From Armillaria gallica (lineage: Eukaryota > Basidiomycota > Agaricomycetes > Agaricales > Physalacriaceae): a DNA stretch of 64,000 nucleotides. The position numbers were made by a program, and so were the translations under genes. Below the pieces are notes generated by a model. It saw only the letters and a list, made by a program, of their open reading frames with translations, did not search any database and was not told the DNA's origin. How positions within the stretch are numbered: the first letter of the stretch is position 1; each line of letters begins with the position of its first letter. This document shows positions 47,601-58,908 of this stretch, one piece after another. The stretch covers positions 4,836,001 through 4,900,000 of the forward strand of contig JBANDB010000002.1 in assembly GCA_037576215.1 (NCBI GenBank), given 5' to 3'.

Positions 47601-50600
47601 ATGCGCGTCCTTTGCGTCGCAGAGAAACCATCCATCTCCAAATCCATCACACAAATCCTGTCGGGTGGCCAGTTTTCAACCGTGAATACCGCTTTGTACG
47701 ACGTCGGGTCCATTGCTTACTGAGTGTTACGCTATAGCGAAACACTACCAACAAATTTGTCAAGAACTATGACTTCGAATACCACTATACCAACGACCAC
47801 TACACGGTGACCTGTGTATCGGGCCACTTAACGACCCACGACTTCTTTGATACCCACCGCAAGTGGAATTCATGCGATCCTTTCGACTTGTTTGAGGCCC
47901 CTGTACAGGTTACCATTCCCGAGACTTCCAAGAGTATCGAGAGAAATATCTTCAACGAAGCTAAGAGTGCCGACATGCTCATGATATGGACTGACTGCGA
48001 TCGAGAGGGTGAACACATCGGGTCCGAGATAGAAAAGGTCTGCAAAAGGGCGAAGCGTACTATTAATGTAAAGAGGGCCAGGTTCAGCGCTATCATTGCA
48101 CAGTAAGTCATACTTGCGTCTGACCTATGTATTACTGGAGACGTCCTTTGTATAGGCAAATCCACAATGCTGCTCAACATCCCGTGAACCTTGACAGGGC
48201 TCAAGCCGATGCAGTAGAAGCCCGGACAATCCTGGACCTCAAGGTCGGAGCTGCTTTTACCAGAATGCAGACTCTAGTTCTTCAACGCCAAGTCAAGAAA
48301 ATCGAGGACGAGAAGAATATAGTATCTTATGGTGCGTCACAACCCTTCTGCAGCATTCCATCTACTAACTTGTCATTCAGGTCCATGTCAGTTCCCAACC
48401 TTGGGTTTCGTAGTCGCCAGATACAAGGACGTTCAGACTTTCAGACCAGAGACCTTCTGGTTCATATACCTCACCCTGTCCCAACCATCTTCTTCTCAAG
48501 GAGACGCCGGAGAGACACGGTTCACATGGAGAAGAGGCCACCTATTCGAGTACGATGCTGCTCTCGTCATCTATGAGATGATGATCACTTCTGGGTCTCT
48601 TGCGCGGGTTGCGAAAGTCACTAAGAAGGAGACCAAGAAATGGTATTTAATCAAACCTTGTGGTTGACGGCCAAAGAATTGATGTGCGTGTAGGAAGCCG
48701 CTACCTCTCACAACCGTCGAGCTCCAGAAAGCAGGCTCAAGATTGTTGAAACTGGCACCGAAGAAGATTTTGGATGCACGTGTTTTATGTTCTTGCTGCT
48801 GTGATTGTTTCGTTGACGTCGTCTAGATCGCAGAAAAACTATACCAACAAGGTTATCTCTCTTACCCTCGAACAGAGACAGATCAATTCGATCCTCAATT
48901 TGACTTCGCGTCGCTGATTGACAAACAGAAAGACGATCCTGCCTGGGGAGGTTTCGCTACGTCGTAAGCGATTTAATTCATCCGTTCATCTTTTCCTTGA
49001 CTTGTTGGCAGTTTGTCGACCGGTGATTTTTCGCGACCTCGTAACGGAAAGAACAATGATAAAGCGCATCCTCCGATTCATCCAACGGGACACGTCTCAA
49101 ACCTTGCAGGTGACGACAAACGAGTTTACGAGTTTATCACCAGACGATTTTTGGCATCTTGCTCCAAGGACGCTCTTGGATGGCAGACAACTGTTGAGAT
49201 AGATTATGCAGGCGAAGAGTTCTATGCCACAGGTAATAGAAACACCACTACCGCCAAGGTTGGCTAACCGGATCTTTCCACAGGTCTAACTGTCCTGGAA
49301 AAGAACTACTTGGTTGTTTATCCGTATGACAAATGGGTGAACAACAACATTCCAGACTTTGAGGAAGGAGAGGAATTTCAACCCTCTGTATGCGAGCTGA
49401 GAGATGGACAAACAACCAAACCGAATCTGTTGACCGAAGCTGATTTGGTCGCTCTTATGGATAAAAATGGCATCGGTAAGCCCCGTACCTCCCGATCTTA
49501 CCGTAAGCTGTACTTTGCACTTAGGAACGGACGCAACTATCGCCCAACACATTGACACGATTATCACTCGCAACTATGTCATTGAGCGATACGAAGGAGC
49601 GACGAAATATCTTCTTCCGTCCACGCTAGGTATTGGGCTAGTCGAAGGATACAATCAAATGGGTCTAGAGAAGAGTTTAGATAAACCCATCTTACGACGA
49701 GAAGTAAGTCTAATCCGGGGTTGTGTCTTGAAATAAGCTTATCTTTGCGTTACAGACAGAGCGTCGTATGGTGCAAGTGTGCAACGGCCAGAAGTCTAAG
49801 CAAGATATGATCAATCAAAGTTTAGAGCAATACAAGGAGATGTTCATGATCGCGAAAGGAAACTTTGACAAAGTGGTCACTGTGGGTTTTATGCCACGTA
49901 TTCGCGTTTTCTTCTAAACTGACAGGTGCTGAATAGAGTGTCCGGAGTTACCTGGAGCGACATGGGGATGCTGCACAAGGCGGGCCTGGAGGTGGTGGAG
50001 GCGGCGGTGGCGGCGGCGGAGGACGAGGAGGTGGTGGTGGTGGAGGTGACGGAGGAGGGGGTGGAAGAGGTGGTGGTGACAATGGAAGGGCAGGTGGTGG
50101 TGGTGGTGGAAGGCAAGGTGGTGACGATAATAACGGGGGAGGCCCTCATGGAGGTGGTCCTCCTGGCCGCGGCGGGTCGAGTGCAGCACGTGCAGTACCG
50201 ATCATCAATGTTCCCGACGATGGATCTGAAGAGGGTATGTGTTTGACAGTGTATGTCACTACTCTCATTGACATTTAAACAGACTTCCAACCTCCTCCAC
50301 GCACATCGAAGCCACCGTCAACCCGACAACCTCCCAGACGTCCCATTCCGCCACCAAAACCTACATCACGAAACGATGATTCAAATCAAGTACATTGCAA
50401 TTGTGGACCAGCTGTCCAGAGAACGGTCGTCAAGGAATCAGCGAGCAAAGGCAGACTGTTCTGGACCTGCCCGAACAAGCCTGGTTGTGACTTTTTCAAG
50501 TGGGACGATGATGTAGTGGGACCCTCTAACAGAACGATTCCTACGAAACGGCCTTTTCAAATGTGAGTCGCATAGCGGTCGTACGAGCAGATACTCATTA

Positions 50601-51342
50601 TCTCTCAAGCAACAAGAACCTAGTGCTAGTGAAAATGACAATCGTCGATGTCGGTGTAACTTGACGGCCGTTAGAAAAACTGTACAGAAGGAGAGCCAGA
50701 ATAAGGGGAGGATGTTCTGGATATGTCCGAACTCGGAGGCGGCTCGCTGTAGCTTTTTTGAATGGGATGATGAGCCTCCGCGAGCTGAACCAGCACATGA
50801 CAGGGCACCGGTTGCCTCAGGCAGTGGGAGTAGTAAGCCAGGAACCTGCTTTAAGGTAAGCGACTTCGATTTTGCTGCCGCCGTTCTGATATATAATCCT
50901 TTTTCAGTGCAACGAAGAGGGTCATTGGGCAAACGGTACTCTTGTCGTTCACATATAGACATCAAACTCTCACTGATAAAATTAAACAGAGTGCCCAAGT
51001 GAAGGTGGCCCAAATCAGAAGCGGTCCCGGAGCTTTGGGTCAGAAAAAGCGAACTATCCGAGATCAAATTCAGGCAAGAGTGGTTCGTGCTTCAAGTGTA
51101 ATCAAGAAGGACACTGGAGCAGTGGTTCGTTATCACTTGATTCATAATCTAGTTCTCGAATATCTGATCTGAGTTCTGCAGAATGCCCGAATGACGGGGC
51201 GCCTTCGCGTTCAAGCAGAGGTGGGCGAGGTTCTAGTAGAGGTAGAGGGCGGGGCTCACGAGGTGGTAGTACGCGAGGGAAGAGGGGAAGAGGTGCTTCC
51301 AAGTCTAAGTCCGGAGGATACAGTGCTCCAGATGAGTATTAA
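47601..51342 (+). CDS. TOP3: DNA topoisomerase III with GRF and CCHC zinc-finger tail
   Basis: Type IA topoisomerase that decatenates recombination and replication intermediates with an RecQ helicase and Rmi1. N-terminal Toprim: MRVLCVAEKPSISKSITQIL and IWTDCDREGEHIGSEIEK (acidic metal-binding residues). Later come YGPCQFPTLGFVVARYKD, the active-site segment GYLSYPRTETDQFD (catalytic Tyr), and NGIGTDATIAQHI. After SVRSYLERHGDAAQ comes a long Gly-rich linker (50-nt-scale GGT/GGA repeats, 49970-50130). The tail has two GRF zinc fingers (FWTCPNKPGCDFFKW and MFWICPNSEAARCSFFEW), two CCHC knuckles (CFKCNEEGHWANEC and CFKCNQEGHWSSEC) and a C-terminal RGG-type stretch. About 900 residues, many introns. 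A TAG before SVRSYLE is removed as part of an intron. Divergent from UTP25 by 162 bp. Confidence 0.93.
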
Positions 51343-52053
51343 ACTGCATTTAATCGTTCAGGAACCCTTGTATCATAAGCTGTCATATTGTAGGTATATT
51401 ACATCCTGAGATTAACATTCACAACAGTTTTGCTTGTGGGATATATAATACAATATGTGAGAGTGGTACCTACCCCGAATTTATTTAGCCAAGGATGTGT
51501 ACCCTGCAGTTACAGTCAAACTCGCGTACTGGTTCCAGTCTAGGCAGATGACAAATGTCAGAAAGATGTGATGGTCCCAAGGTGCTGGACTGGGTATTCA
51601 GGAAGGGAGTGATCACGTTGTGATCAGAACAATATTAACTCTTCGTTCGTCTATACGAAACCTGTCGGTTCCACGATGACACGGAACGATTGCATAAGAC
51701 GGCTCAGTCCTTCGTGACTCGTGAGTATCGAACTGAGCTGGCCATGCATCCAATGCTCTCAGATTCATCTTCTACTTTGCGGTGGGAACTGTCCTCGTGG
51801 AAGTCGTATCAAACAATATCAGTCCGTTATTATGGAAGAAGTGGGGCCGAAGAATTTTGAGGACTTGGCTAATGGAAGTCCATGGTTTACGTGAATTGGG
51901 CGAGTTGAAACGACTAGTTCTTTTCTTAGTAGATATTATCCAAAAACCAATGATTCCTACAAATTTCCTAAATATTACATACAAAAGTTCGTACAGTTGT
52001 ATGATACATTAGATACTACGGTGTTTAGCACAAAATCACCCAATTCCCGTTAT
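51343..52053. other. Convergent intergenic region
   Basis: Spacer between the convergent 3' ends of TOP3 and palC. No gene recognised. Confidence 0.5.
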
Positions 52054-53667
52054 TCAGAAGTAGGACCCGGCACCTGCGTACGTTGCGGCTGACGGTTCAG
52101 CCATGTTGTCACCCACGGGTGCCAAAGACTTCTCGGCCAGAGCCAAGTCGATTTCCTCGGTTTGCCGTTGGATAAATTCCGTAGAACCCGGACCAAAAAT
52201 AGGCAAAGGCTGTGTATATGCTTTCGCCGCAACAGCCAATCGACCAGCAGGTATGCGCGCTTGTAGATCTGCCTGAGGAGGAACCGGTTGAAAATGAAGC
52301 TATACCAGTGACCGGTGTGAGATTAGCCAACGTCTTGCCTGATAAAAAAGGATGATACTTACCGTGTCATTGACTTTCTTGTAATTCTTTAGCCAAATGT
52401 TGACGCTCTCTAGTTCCTCCGCAACCTTTCCTTTCCTTAAGGTACGACCGATCTTCTCCTTCTCACCCCGTGTGATTCCAATGCCCTTGCCGCCATCTTT
52501 CAGGTCCTCTAGCTCCTTCTTTGCCCAGGCCAGAAACCCCACAGCATCTCCGCCCTTGGCTGTGCCGCCAAACTCGCCTGCATCCACGCCAAGCCATTTA
52601 TGTCCCAGGGCAGAGTGAAACGCATATTCATCAGCAAGATATCGACGCAGGGCCACGGAGACCTCTCCAGTATCACCGGTAGAACCAGGGGTCTTGGCTA
52701 ATGATCGGGCAGATGAGTACAATGACCCGCATTCCAAGTGGAGTTTGGCTATGAGAGCCGGAGATGGGTGGGACTTCGGAAGCGGTGGTCCTGGTGTAAT
52801 ATTGCTATCGTATGCGGATTTAGAAAGGAGTTTGCGAATGGCAAGACTTTGAGCGTCTGCTAGGGATAATCTGTAGGGGAAAATGAGTATTTCGTCTGTA
52901 TGGCGCCAAAGGGTGGGGCCTACTTGGATAACGCGCCGTTAACTTCGGTGCTTAGATCCGGTGGAAGACTGAAGCCTGAAAGATTACCATCACGGCTGTT
53001 TCTCCATCTAGGAAGTACTGTTTCGCTGATGAACGAGAATATACCGCTGGCTCTGCAAAGGAAGGTAATAGCGTGGCTCAGCTTCTCATCCTTTGACTTC
53101 CTTTCAACGTCCGATATGGCACGATTGTGCTCGTATGGTCCTAGTGATGCAACAATGGACCTAGCCAGATTTGACAAGGAAAATGCGTAGGTCAACAATG
53201 CATAGGCATATTCAGCATGCAAGGAGGGCAGAGACACGCGAGGCGATGAATTGAGTACATGCGCAGAGAGCGTACTTCGCCAGCTGAATACTATCAGTAC
53301 GTGGATTCGTAAGCCAAACTATGAGAATAAAAGACGCGAACCTGGCTCAGCTTGCAGGCTTATTTCATCGTGTGCTGCACAAGTTATTATTGAGCAGAGT
53401 TGAGGTATGTAGTCGTCGAGAATCTGTTCGTATATGAGTTGAATTGGAGCTAACAGTATGACAACACTGAATCACCTTTACGATCTTCAAGTAGTCCTTT
53501 TCGCCTTCAGTTCGCTTGTTTTCTTTCAATACACCGCGAAGATTGGCCCGGCTCTGCGTCGCATTCGCGATATGTGTCGTGTATGAATTTCCGAGGCTAC
53601 GATCTACGCAAAAATCTGCAAACGAAATGGCGCCTGTTGTCGGTAATTCATACAGAAAGGTCGTCAT
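52054..53667 (-). CDS. palC: pH-response regulator PalC (BRO1-like domain)
   Basis: Component of the Pal/Rim ambient-pH signalling route that links the receptor to ESCRT-III at the cell cortex. It starts MTTFLYELPTTGAISFADFC, the usual PalC beginning. The BRO1-like helical domain follows: LDDYIPQLCSII, VFSWRSTLSAHVLNSSPRVS, LHAEYAYALLTYAFSLSNLA and ASLGPYEHNRAISDVERKSK. Then ASGIFSFISETVLPRW, KSAYDSNITPGPP, RRYLADEYAFHSALGHKWLG, AVGFLAWAKKELEDL and VNIWLKNYKKVNDT. It ends GAGSYF, a tail similar to other PalC proteins. About five introns, roughly 460 residues. It shares an 88-bp promoter with USE1. The Glu/Lys-rich central part matches the known length range. Confidence 0.88.
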
Positions 53668-53755
53668 GGGCGTACGGAATAGGAAGAGATCCGGGAGATT
53701 CGGTCCGATTCCGCTCCTCTTCCACGTTCACATCACGACCTGCCATTCTGCGACC

Positions 53756-54730
53756 ATGGCACACTCGACTCACGACGAAATCAACCTCGTGCGCCTCATT
53801 AGGCGACTGGAAAAGTCCACGCTGGATCCAAGCTGGTCCAACAACGGCGACGACGTCTGGCTCAAGATGCTGGGCACATTGCAGGTCTGTTCGCCGTGTC
53901 GGGCTCCGTCTACAGGCGCTAATTCAGGCATTCAGACGGTTAAATACGCTAGAAAGTTGCTCAAGAACGTGGAGCTGAATGATTATGATCCTGCTCTGTA
54001 TGTCGGATAGTACCAGATGCAAGGACGAAGCTGATTCTCTGAAGGAAAAATGTACGACGATATAATGAACTACGAATGACCCTTGACCGCATTGATACGT
54101 TTGCAAAGGACGTTGAGAAGGTGTCGTATTGACTTGAATCTCAACTGGACGAGCGTCCTAATATGAAACCGTTAGCGCGTAACGCCTGTGCCAAGACGTC
54201 CCGAACCATTGTTACCACACATACCAATACCAGAGGTTCCACAAAGCCCAGAGCCTTCACCACCTGACACGACGACCTCATTGCCCCAGGGAGACGAGCT
54301 CGTTCCATCACCTATGCCATTGCCAACTACTGACAGTCTCCTGCTGTCGCCCTCTGACCCACCCTCTACAACGATATTACCTTTACCTACTCTCCTGCCT
54401 GCGTCAGCCACGTCAAAGGCCACCGGTGTTTCCGTCCTCCAGAACACAAATGCTCTCCACAGTGAACTCTCTGAACAGCTCGCACAGATGGCTACACAAC
54501 TTAAACGCAACGCCTTGCATTTCTCTGATTCGCTGTCCGCGGACAAAGCCATCGTTGAGGAAGCACAACAGAAGATAGAGAGCAACTTCGATTTCATGAG
54601 GAAAGAGAGAGTGCGTTTAAGAGATTTTCGTGGAAAGAGTGGGTCCACAACATGTTTGGTGTTTATGTCCGTCGTCGTGGTGACAGCACTGTTCATCTTC
54701 ATGGTGATGCTTATACGTCTAACTCGGTAG
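53756..54730 (+). CDS. USE1: SNARE protein USE1
   Basis: ER SNARE for Golgi-to-ER retrograde vesicle fusion. It starts MAHSTHDEINLVRLIRRLEK, then WSNNGDDVWLKMLGTLQ. After introns come KYARKLLKNVELNDYDPAL and RRYNELRMTLDRIDTFAKDV. A Pro/Ser-rich linker follows, then the SNARE region LHSELSEQLAQMATQLKRNA, LHFSDSLSADKAIVEEAQQK and IESNFDFMRKERVR. It ends with a C-terminal membrane anchor (VFMSVVVVTALFIFMVMLIR). Three introns; about 270 residues. ATG at 53756 was chosen; an upstream in-frame extension would overlap the palC promoter and has no resemblance to the family. Divergent with palC (88 bp). Confidence 0.88.
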
Positions 54731-55139
54731 TGGGAACCAGTCATGACTACGCTTATTACATCTGCATCGAATACAACGGAATTTTATGAACGCTGCGTTT
54801 CTCTCACGTTAATACTACCAGAAATTCAGAAAACGTCCAGCACATTCAATTCAATACTGCAACACAAGCAGCCAAATTTCAGTACACAGGTAGAGAAACA
54901 TTTCCGCCGATACTTTCAAGTTGTCACCGGACCTCCAACACTCTTTGACTCATTTAGTCGACTTGGAAGAAAAGATATAATCTATGTTAATGTATTGAAA
55001 TCATATTCTACCAGAGCACACATGGATGTTGATGAGACCGCATTTCAAGACCCATTTCCTATTCTAACACGTATTATTTATAGAAAGCGAGAGAGTATTA
55101 GATAAAAATATATCGTACTTTCTACTGGGGGACCACGGT
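54731..55139. other. Convergent intergenic region
   Basis: Spacer between the convergent 3' ends of USE1 and the membrane-protein gene. An open frame of about 120 codons begins at 54743 but has no recognised family and starts 13 bp past the USE1 stop, so I do not call it. Confidence 0.45.
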
Positions 55140-57061
55140 TCACACGCGGGACAGCTCATCATCGGCTATCTTGTTTACAGATGGCGAATTAAAGGATGTA
55201 TCGTCTCCAATGGCACCGTTCTTCTGAAAAGTATGGGACATTTCTGGTTCGAGATCAGGATTCAAAGTAGTCCACCCAAGGATTTAAAAAGCCTCACCAT
55301 ACTCCTCCTGACCTTCGGGGTCATGCTGGGTATATATCTGGGTCGTGATGTTGACGGCCCTGCAACACACAACATATGAGGTCTGATACTGATGCTATGA
55401 AGAAAACCACGTACACGACACCCTGTGTCCTCTGTCCCGTTTGGCCACTGACCGTGACGTTATCCGACGTGTAGGCAGCTTTCTCTTCGTTGTATACATT
55501 AATACCAGTGGAATGCGCCACCTTGATAAGAAGACGCGACATGGACATCTCGATTTGGAGTTTGACGATGTACGTGACAGGATGAAACTAGCAAAGCCAT
55601 GGTTAGAGAACTCCGCGTTAACGTGAGCTTCTACCCTACCTGAGTATAAACGAAGGGATTCTTGAGAGTCGTGGCGCCCATGAGAAGAACATCCATCCCA
55701 ATGGAAAGAATGATGATACGCTGGTTAAAGCTGTTTTCGAAGAATCGTCAAACGCAGGTACACGATATTTGTATTGTGACTTACCGCATGACCCTATCAT
55801 ATTTCTTCAACCCATGGTCTACAAGGCGGCCTTTTACCATGCGAATAAAGAGGATGTTTAATGCCAGGTCCAACACTGGGACGTAGACTATGAGTCTCTT
55901 TGGACAAAAGGAGCTCTCGGGCACTCACGAAGATAGATAGATTTTTCAAACTTGTCCCACCTACAGAAAGGCATGGGCATCCGATAGAACGAGTCATGAG
56001 TACGGGACTCACCACTTATTCAACTGGAAAGGACAACATCAGTTCTTTCGAAAGACGAAAGGAAAAAAGAACGTACACTTATATATGTCGAATTAATCTG
56101 TAACTCAGCGGGTATCCCTGTGTAATAGCGCTAATTTGTAAAGCGCTTTCAAGGATGAGATGTCCGCTTACAAATGCAAGATGTAGAAATGGAAACGACA
56201 GAAACAATCCCGATAACCACGAGCTTGAGTGTAAGCTATGCGAAATGATACTATGAGCTTCGACATTTAGAATGAGAAGAAAGGAGGTGCCTCACTCTCT
56301 GAGATGGTTTCTGAATTAGAATGCACAGTCGGTTGACGATGATGAGCATTAGGCATTGAACCTTCAGAACAGTAGTTAGCGTGTTAGTATTGAATACATT
56401 GCCCTGGATGACGCTTACCTGAACGATCCAGCAGATGATGCATGTAAGAAAAACTCCAATGCTGGGGTTGATAATCTTCTGCCTATGATTTCAAAGGAAT
56501 CGTCGTGAGATTGAGCAGATATTGAAAGAGAACTTACAGATAACACCAAGCTACAACCTTTCGGAGAAGAGTATATCAGGACTTGCCAATGATAAGGATA
56601 CGATAAAGGCTCACCGCATAGGTTGTGTTCCTGATTTTAGAACGTCAGACTTCACGGCTGCGGTCAACGTATAGAGAAGACATACGCCAGAATTTCAAGC
56701 CAGATCATGATAATATAGGCAGAAACCTGTAATAGAAGATGCAGAATATTAGAGCCAGCAGAAACCCCGACCAAGAACCGTACCCTGCTGGCTCGTTTAG
56801 TCTCTAACGCAGCGCGCCACACAACATGGATAGAAAAGCCGAACTAAAAGATGATTCAGATAAAAGGTAGAGTAAAATTCGAGTTCACACTCACGAAGAA
56901 ACCAAAGACGATAGAACCAAGGATCGAATCTCCTCTACTCACGTACAGCAGCTCAAACCTGGGGAATACTTACACTAAGTTTGGGCCATAGAACGAAAGT
57001 CAGATGACGCATACGGCTTCTCGGTTTTGAACCCGATGTCGAAGGTCTGGGAGTCGGACAT
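55140..57061 (-). CDS. Fungal multi-pass membrane protein (RFELLYVS type), 5' end unresolved
   Basis: Function unknown. It belongs to a membrane protein family that I know from fungi with about seven transmembrane helices. Recognised segments: RFELLYVSRGDSILGSIVFG; GFSIHVVWRAALETKRASR; VSAYIIMIWLEILA; QKIINPSIGVFLTCIICWIV and QVQCLMLIIVNRLCIL; YLLVDA-type and LIVK-type segments; FNQRIIILSIGMDVLLMGAT and TLKNPFVYTQ; then MSMSRLLIKVAHSTGINVYN. The cytoplasmic tail ends DDELSRV. At least ten short introns, one of about 130 nt. The first exon probably starts MSDSQTFDIGF at 57061. But it cannot be joined in frame to RFELLY: only 15 nt separate a GTAAGT and a CCCCAG at 56966-56980. The start is therefore provisional. 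Confidence 0.7.
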
Positions 57062-58425
57062 TCTTCTAGCTGCTTGCCAAATGCCGTCGAAGGTGAGTAA
57101 AGAGCGTGGAAGCGAACCCTAGAGTTCGTAGGAAATATATCCTTCCAAGGACATTATATATCGCAATTTCAGGGTAGCAGTCCATCAGGGGAGGCCTTTT
57201 AATTCCCCTCCCCTGAGGCCGCTGTAATATGTTGCAGATCGATCCTTGATCGTCGGACAGAAAATGAATGGGTCCACAACCCTAAATTTCGCTTCTGCCA
57301 GTGTCAATGTCCGCAATGTGAGACCGCAATGAGGGGAGCCTACTACATTGGGCACCCCGTCAAGCCCTTTAGCGGTAATTGGGAGCCTGATATTCGGGTT
57401 AGAACGGGACCCTGAGTTTGCCTCCTCACCATCAGGTTCAGCTGGATGTTGACGCGGCGACGTTTGACTCAATGTCGTCGAAATTACAGGGACATTTGGC
57501 GATCTGGGGGAGATTGCGGTGTACCCATAGTCCCCCTGCGGTGTTCCCTTAGTCCCTATGCTGGATCATGAGCACCACCCTGAAAGCAAGCTTGCGTTGA
57601 CGTACAAGTTCTGAGTTTTCACTACCTCAAGCTTGAAGTTGGATGTCATGGTTTGAGAAAAAGCCAACACATAGTAAGCAGGTTTGCCCTGGAGAGATAC
57701 AAAAAAACAAAATTCGATCTTTTAGGTCGCGGTCGGCAGTCTTGAGCAGTAGATTGGAGTAGAGGTGTGCGTCGAAAAAGCCTAAACTTAAGGACGCTAG
57801 TCTTTGAGTACAGTATGCCAATTTTCATCATGAGAACTATCAAAAAAGTTCTACGAGGCCAGGACTGAAAGAGCGCGCCGTCATGACTTCGATCGTCGTG
57901 GAACGTCAAAACGATCGACCCAAATTCACCCAATCAGATAACTCGACTGACCTCTCGGAATGAGAGGTAAGGGCGGAAATGGCCACGTACCACGACTCCA
58001 AAAAAGTCTCAGACTCAGATGGCCCGGTTATCCGAAATGACATGGCAGATGCTCATATATACAGCAACCTCTGACTGAAAATGAGACGAGGCGAGGAATG
58101 CTAGGCGGAGCCTGGCAAGGTGTGGCGGTGCCAATCAGCCTCGATGGTACTGCAGAGGCCTGCTCCTTACCCTTGGAACCCGCGTTTACGCAAGCTCTAG
58201 ACTAATCTAGTGGGCATTATTTGCATCCTTTTTACTTCCCTCTGAATTGAATACCGGACTCATGCGCAGTCGGTGGTCATGGGTCTATGTTCCGCAACGG
58301 TGATCTCATCATCATCATGCCGCTATTCGTGGGAACATATGACGATTCATCCATATCGCGTATATAAGGACAGCCCACTAAATTTGAGTCTCAATAACAA
58401 ACTTGAAACCCACTTGAACGAGAGC
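57062..58425. other. Intergenic region upstream of the metallothionein-like gene
   Basis: No gene is recognised on either strand. The right end carries the TATA box and probable leader of the metallothionein-like gene. Confidence 0.45.
58361..58368 (+). promoter_or_regulatory. TATA box of the metallothionein-like gene
   Basis: TATATAAG lies 65 bp before the ATG at 58426, which fits a short leader, as expected for a strongly inducible small gene. I did not find a clear copper-response element nearby. Confidence 0.6.
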
Positions 58426-58648
58426 ATGTACACCGTGTGTACCCTTCCTTCAACACTCTCTGCCCCGCGCTGACTGCTTACTCGTACAGATCACCGAAAC
58501 TCCTGTTTCCCAGGTCTGCTCAAACCCTTCGTGCAGTTGCACTGCGTGAGTAAAGTCGACCCTAACCCCTCACGACTCGGAAATAATTCAATTGCCTAGT
58601 TGCACATGCACGCCCGGCGACTGTAAATGTACGGAATGCAAGCACTAA
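58426..58648 (+). CDS. Metallothionein-like protein, 37 residues, three exons
   Basis: Probable cysteine-rich metal-binding peptide of the cytosol. Exon 1 is three codons (58426-58434). Introns 58435-58489 (55 nt, GTGTGT..TACAG) and 58546-58599 (54 nt, GTGAGT..CCTAG) fit the phases exactly, leaving 38 codons including TAA at 58646-58648. The start reads MYTITETPVSQVC. The second half has the pattern C-X4-C-X-C-X2-C-X-C-X4-C-X-C-X2-C: eight cysteines in two mirrored halves, with PGDCKC near the end. Small fungal metallothioneins commonly have this kind of CxC spacing and a PG(D/E)CKC end. Too short for usual gene callers. Metal specificity is not shown. It converges on the Fe2OG-like gene. Confidence 0.8.
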
Positions 58649-58908
58649 ATATTTTGCTATGAACGATTAATTGTATAATATTCGATTTCGGAATTGTATA
58701 TGATAATGATCCTGCTCCCAACGTGATATGATGAGGATACAATGAAAATATATGCAATAGACATGTTGGTGTATGACCGTCGAACTTCTCTATACACCGA
58801 GCTTGATTTTGGGAGATTGAGTGACAAAATATATAGAGCTTCCGGAAGAAACGGTAAGGCGAGCAGTCAAAACAGTCAAAAACTAATGAAACGAAAGATC
58901 ATTCGCCA

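Noticed and set aside
49880..49935. TAG directly before SVRSYLERHG in TOP3
   Set aside because: It is the acceptor end of an intron (GCTGAATAG) in the correct phase, so the protein is intact.
49926..50246. Val/Glu-rich open frame, and antisense His/Ser-rich frames
   Set aside because: They are shadows of the Gly-rich TOP3 linker, whose GGT/GGA repeats read open in other frames.
54743..55105. Open frame of 120 codons after USE1
   Set aside because: No family resemblance, no upstream promoter signal, only 13 bp past the USE1 stop; it may be 3' untranslated sequence.
58273..58473. Open frame of 66 codons covering the metallothionein start
   Set aside because: It reads through the first predicted intron in another frame and has no family signal; the spliced frame gives the Cys-rich peptide.
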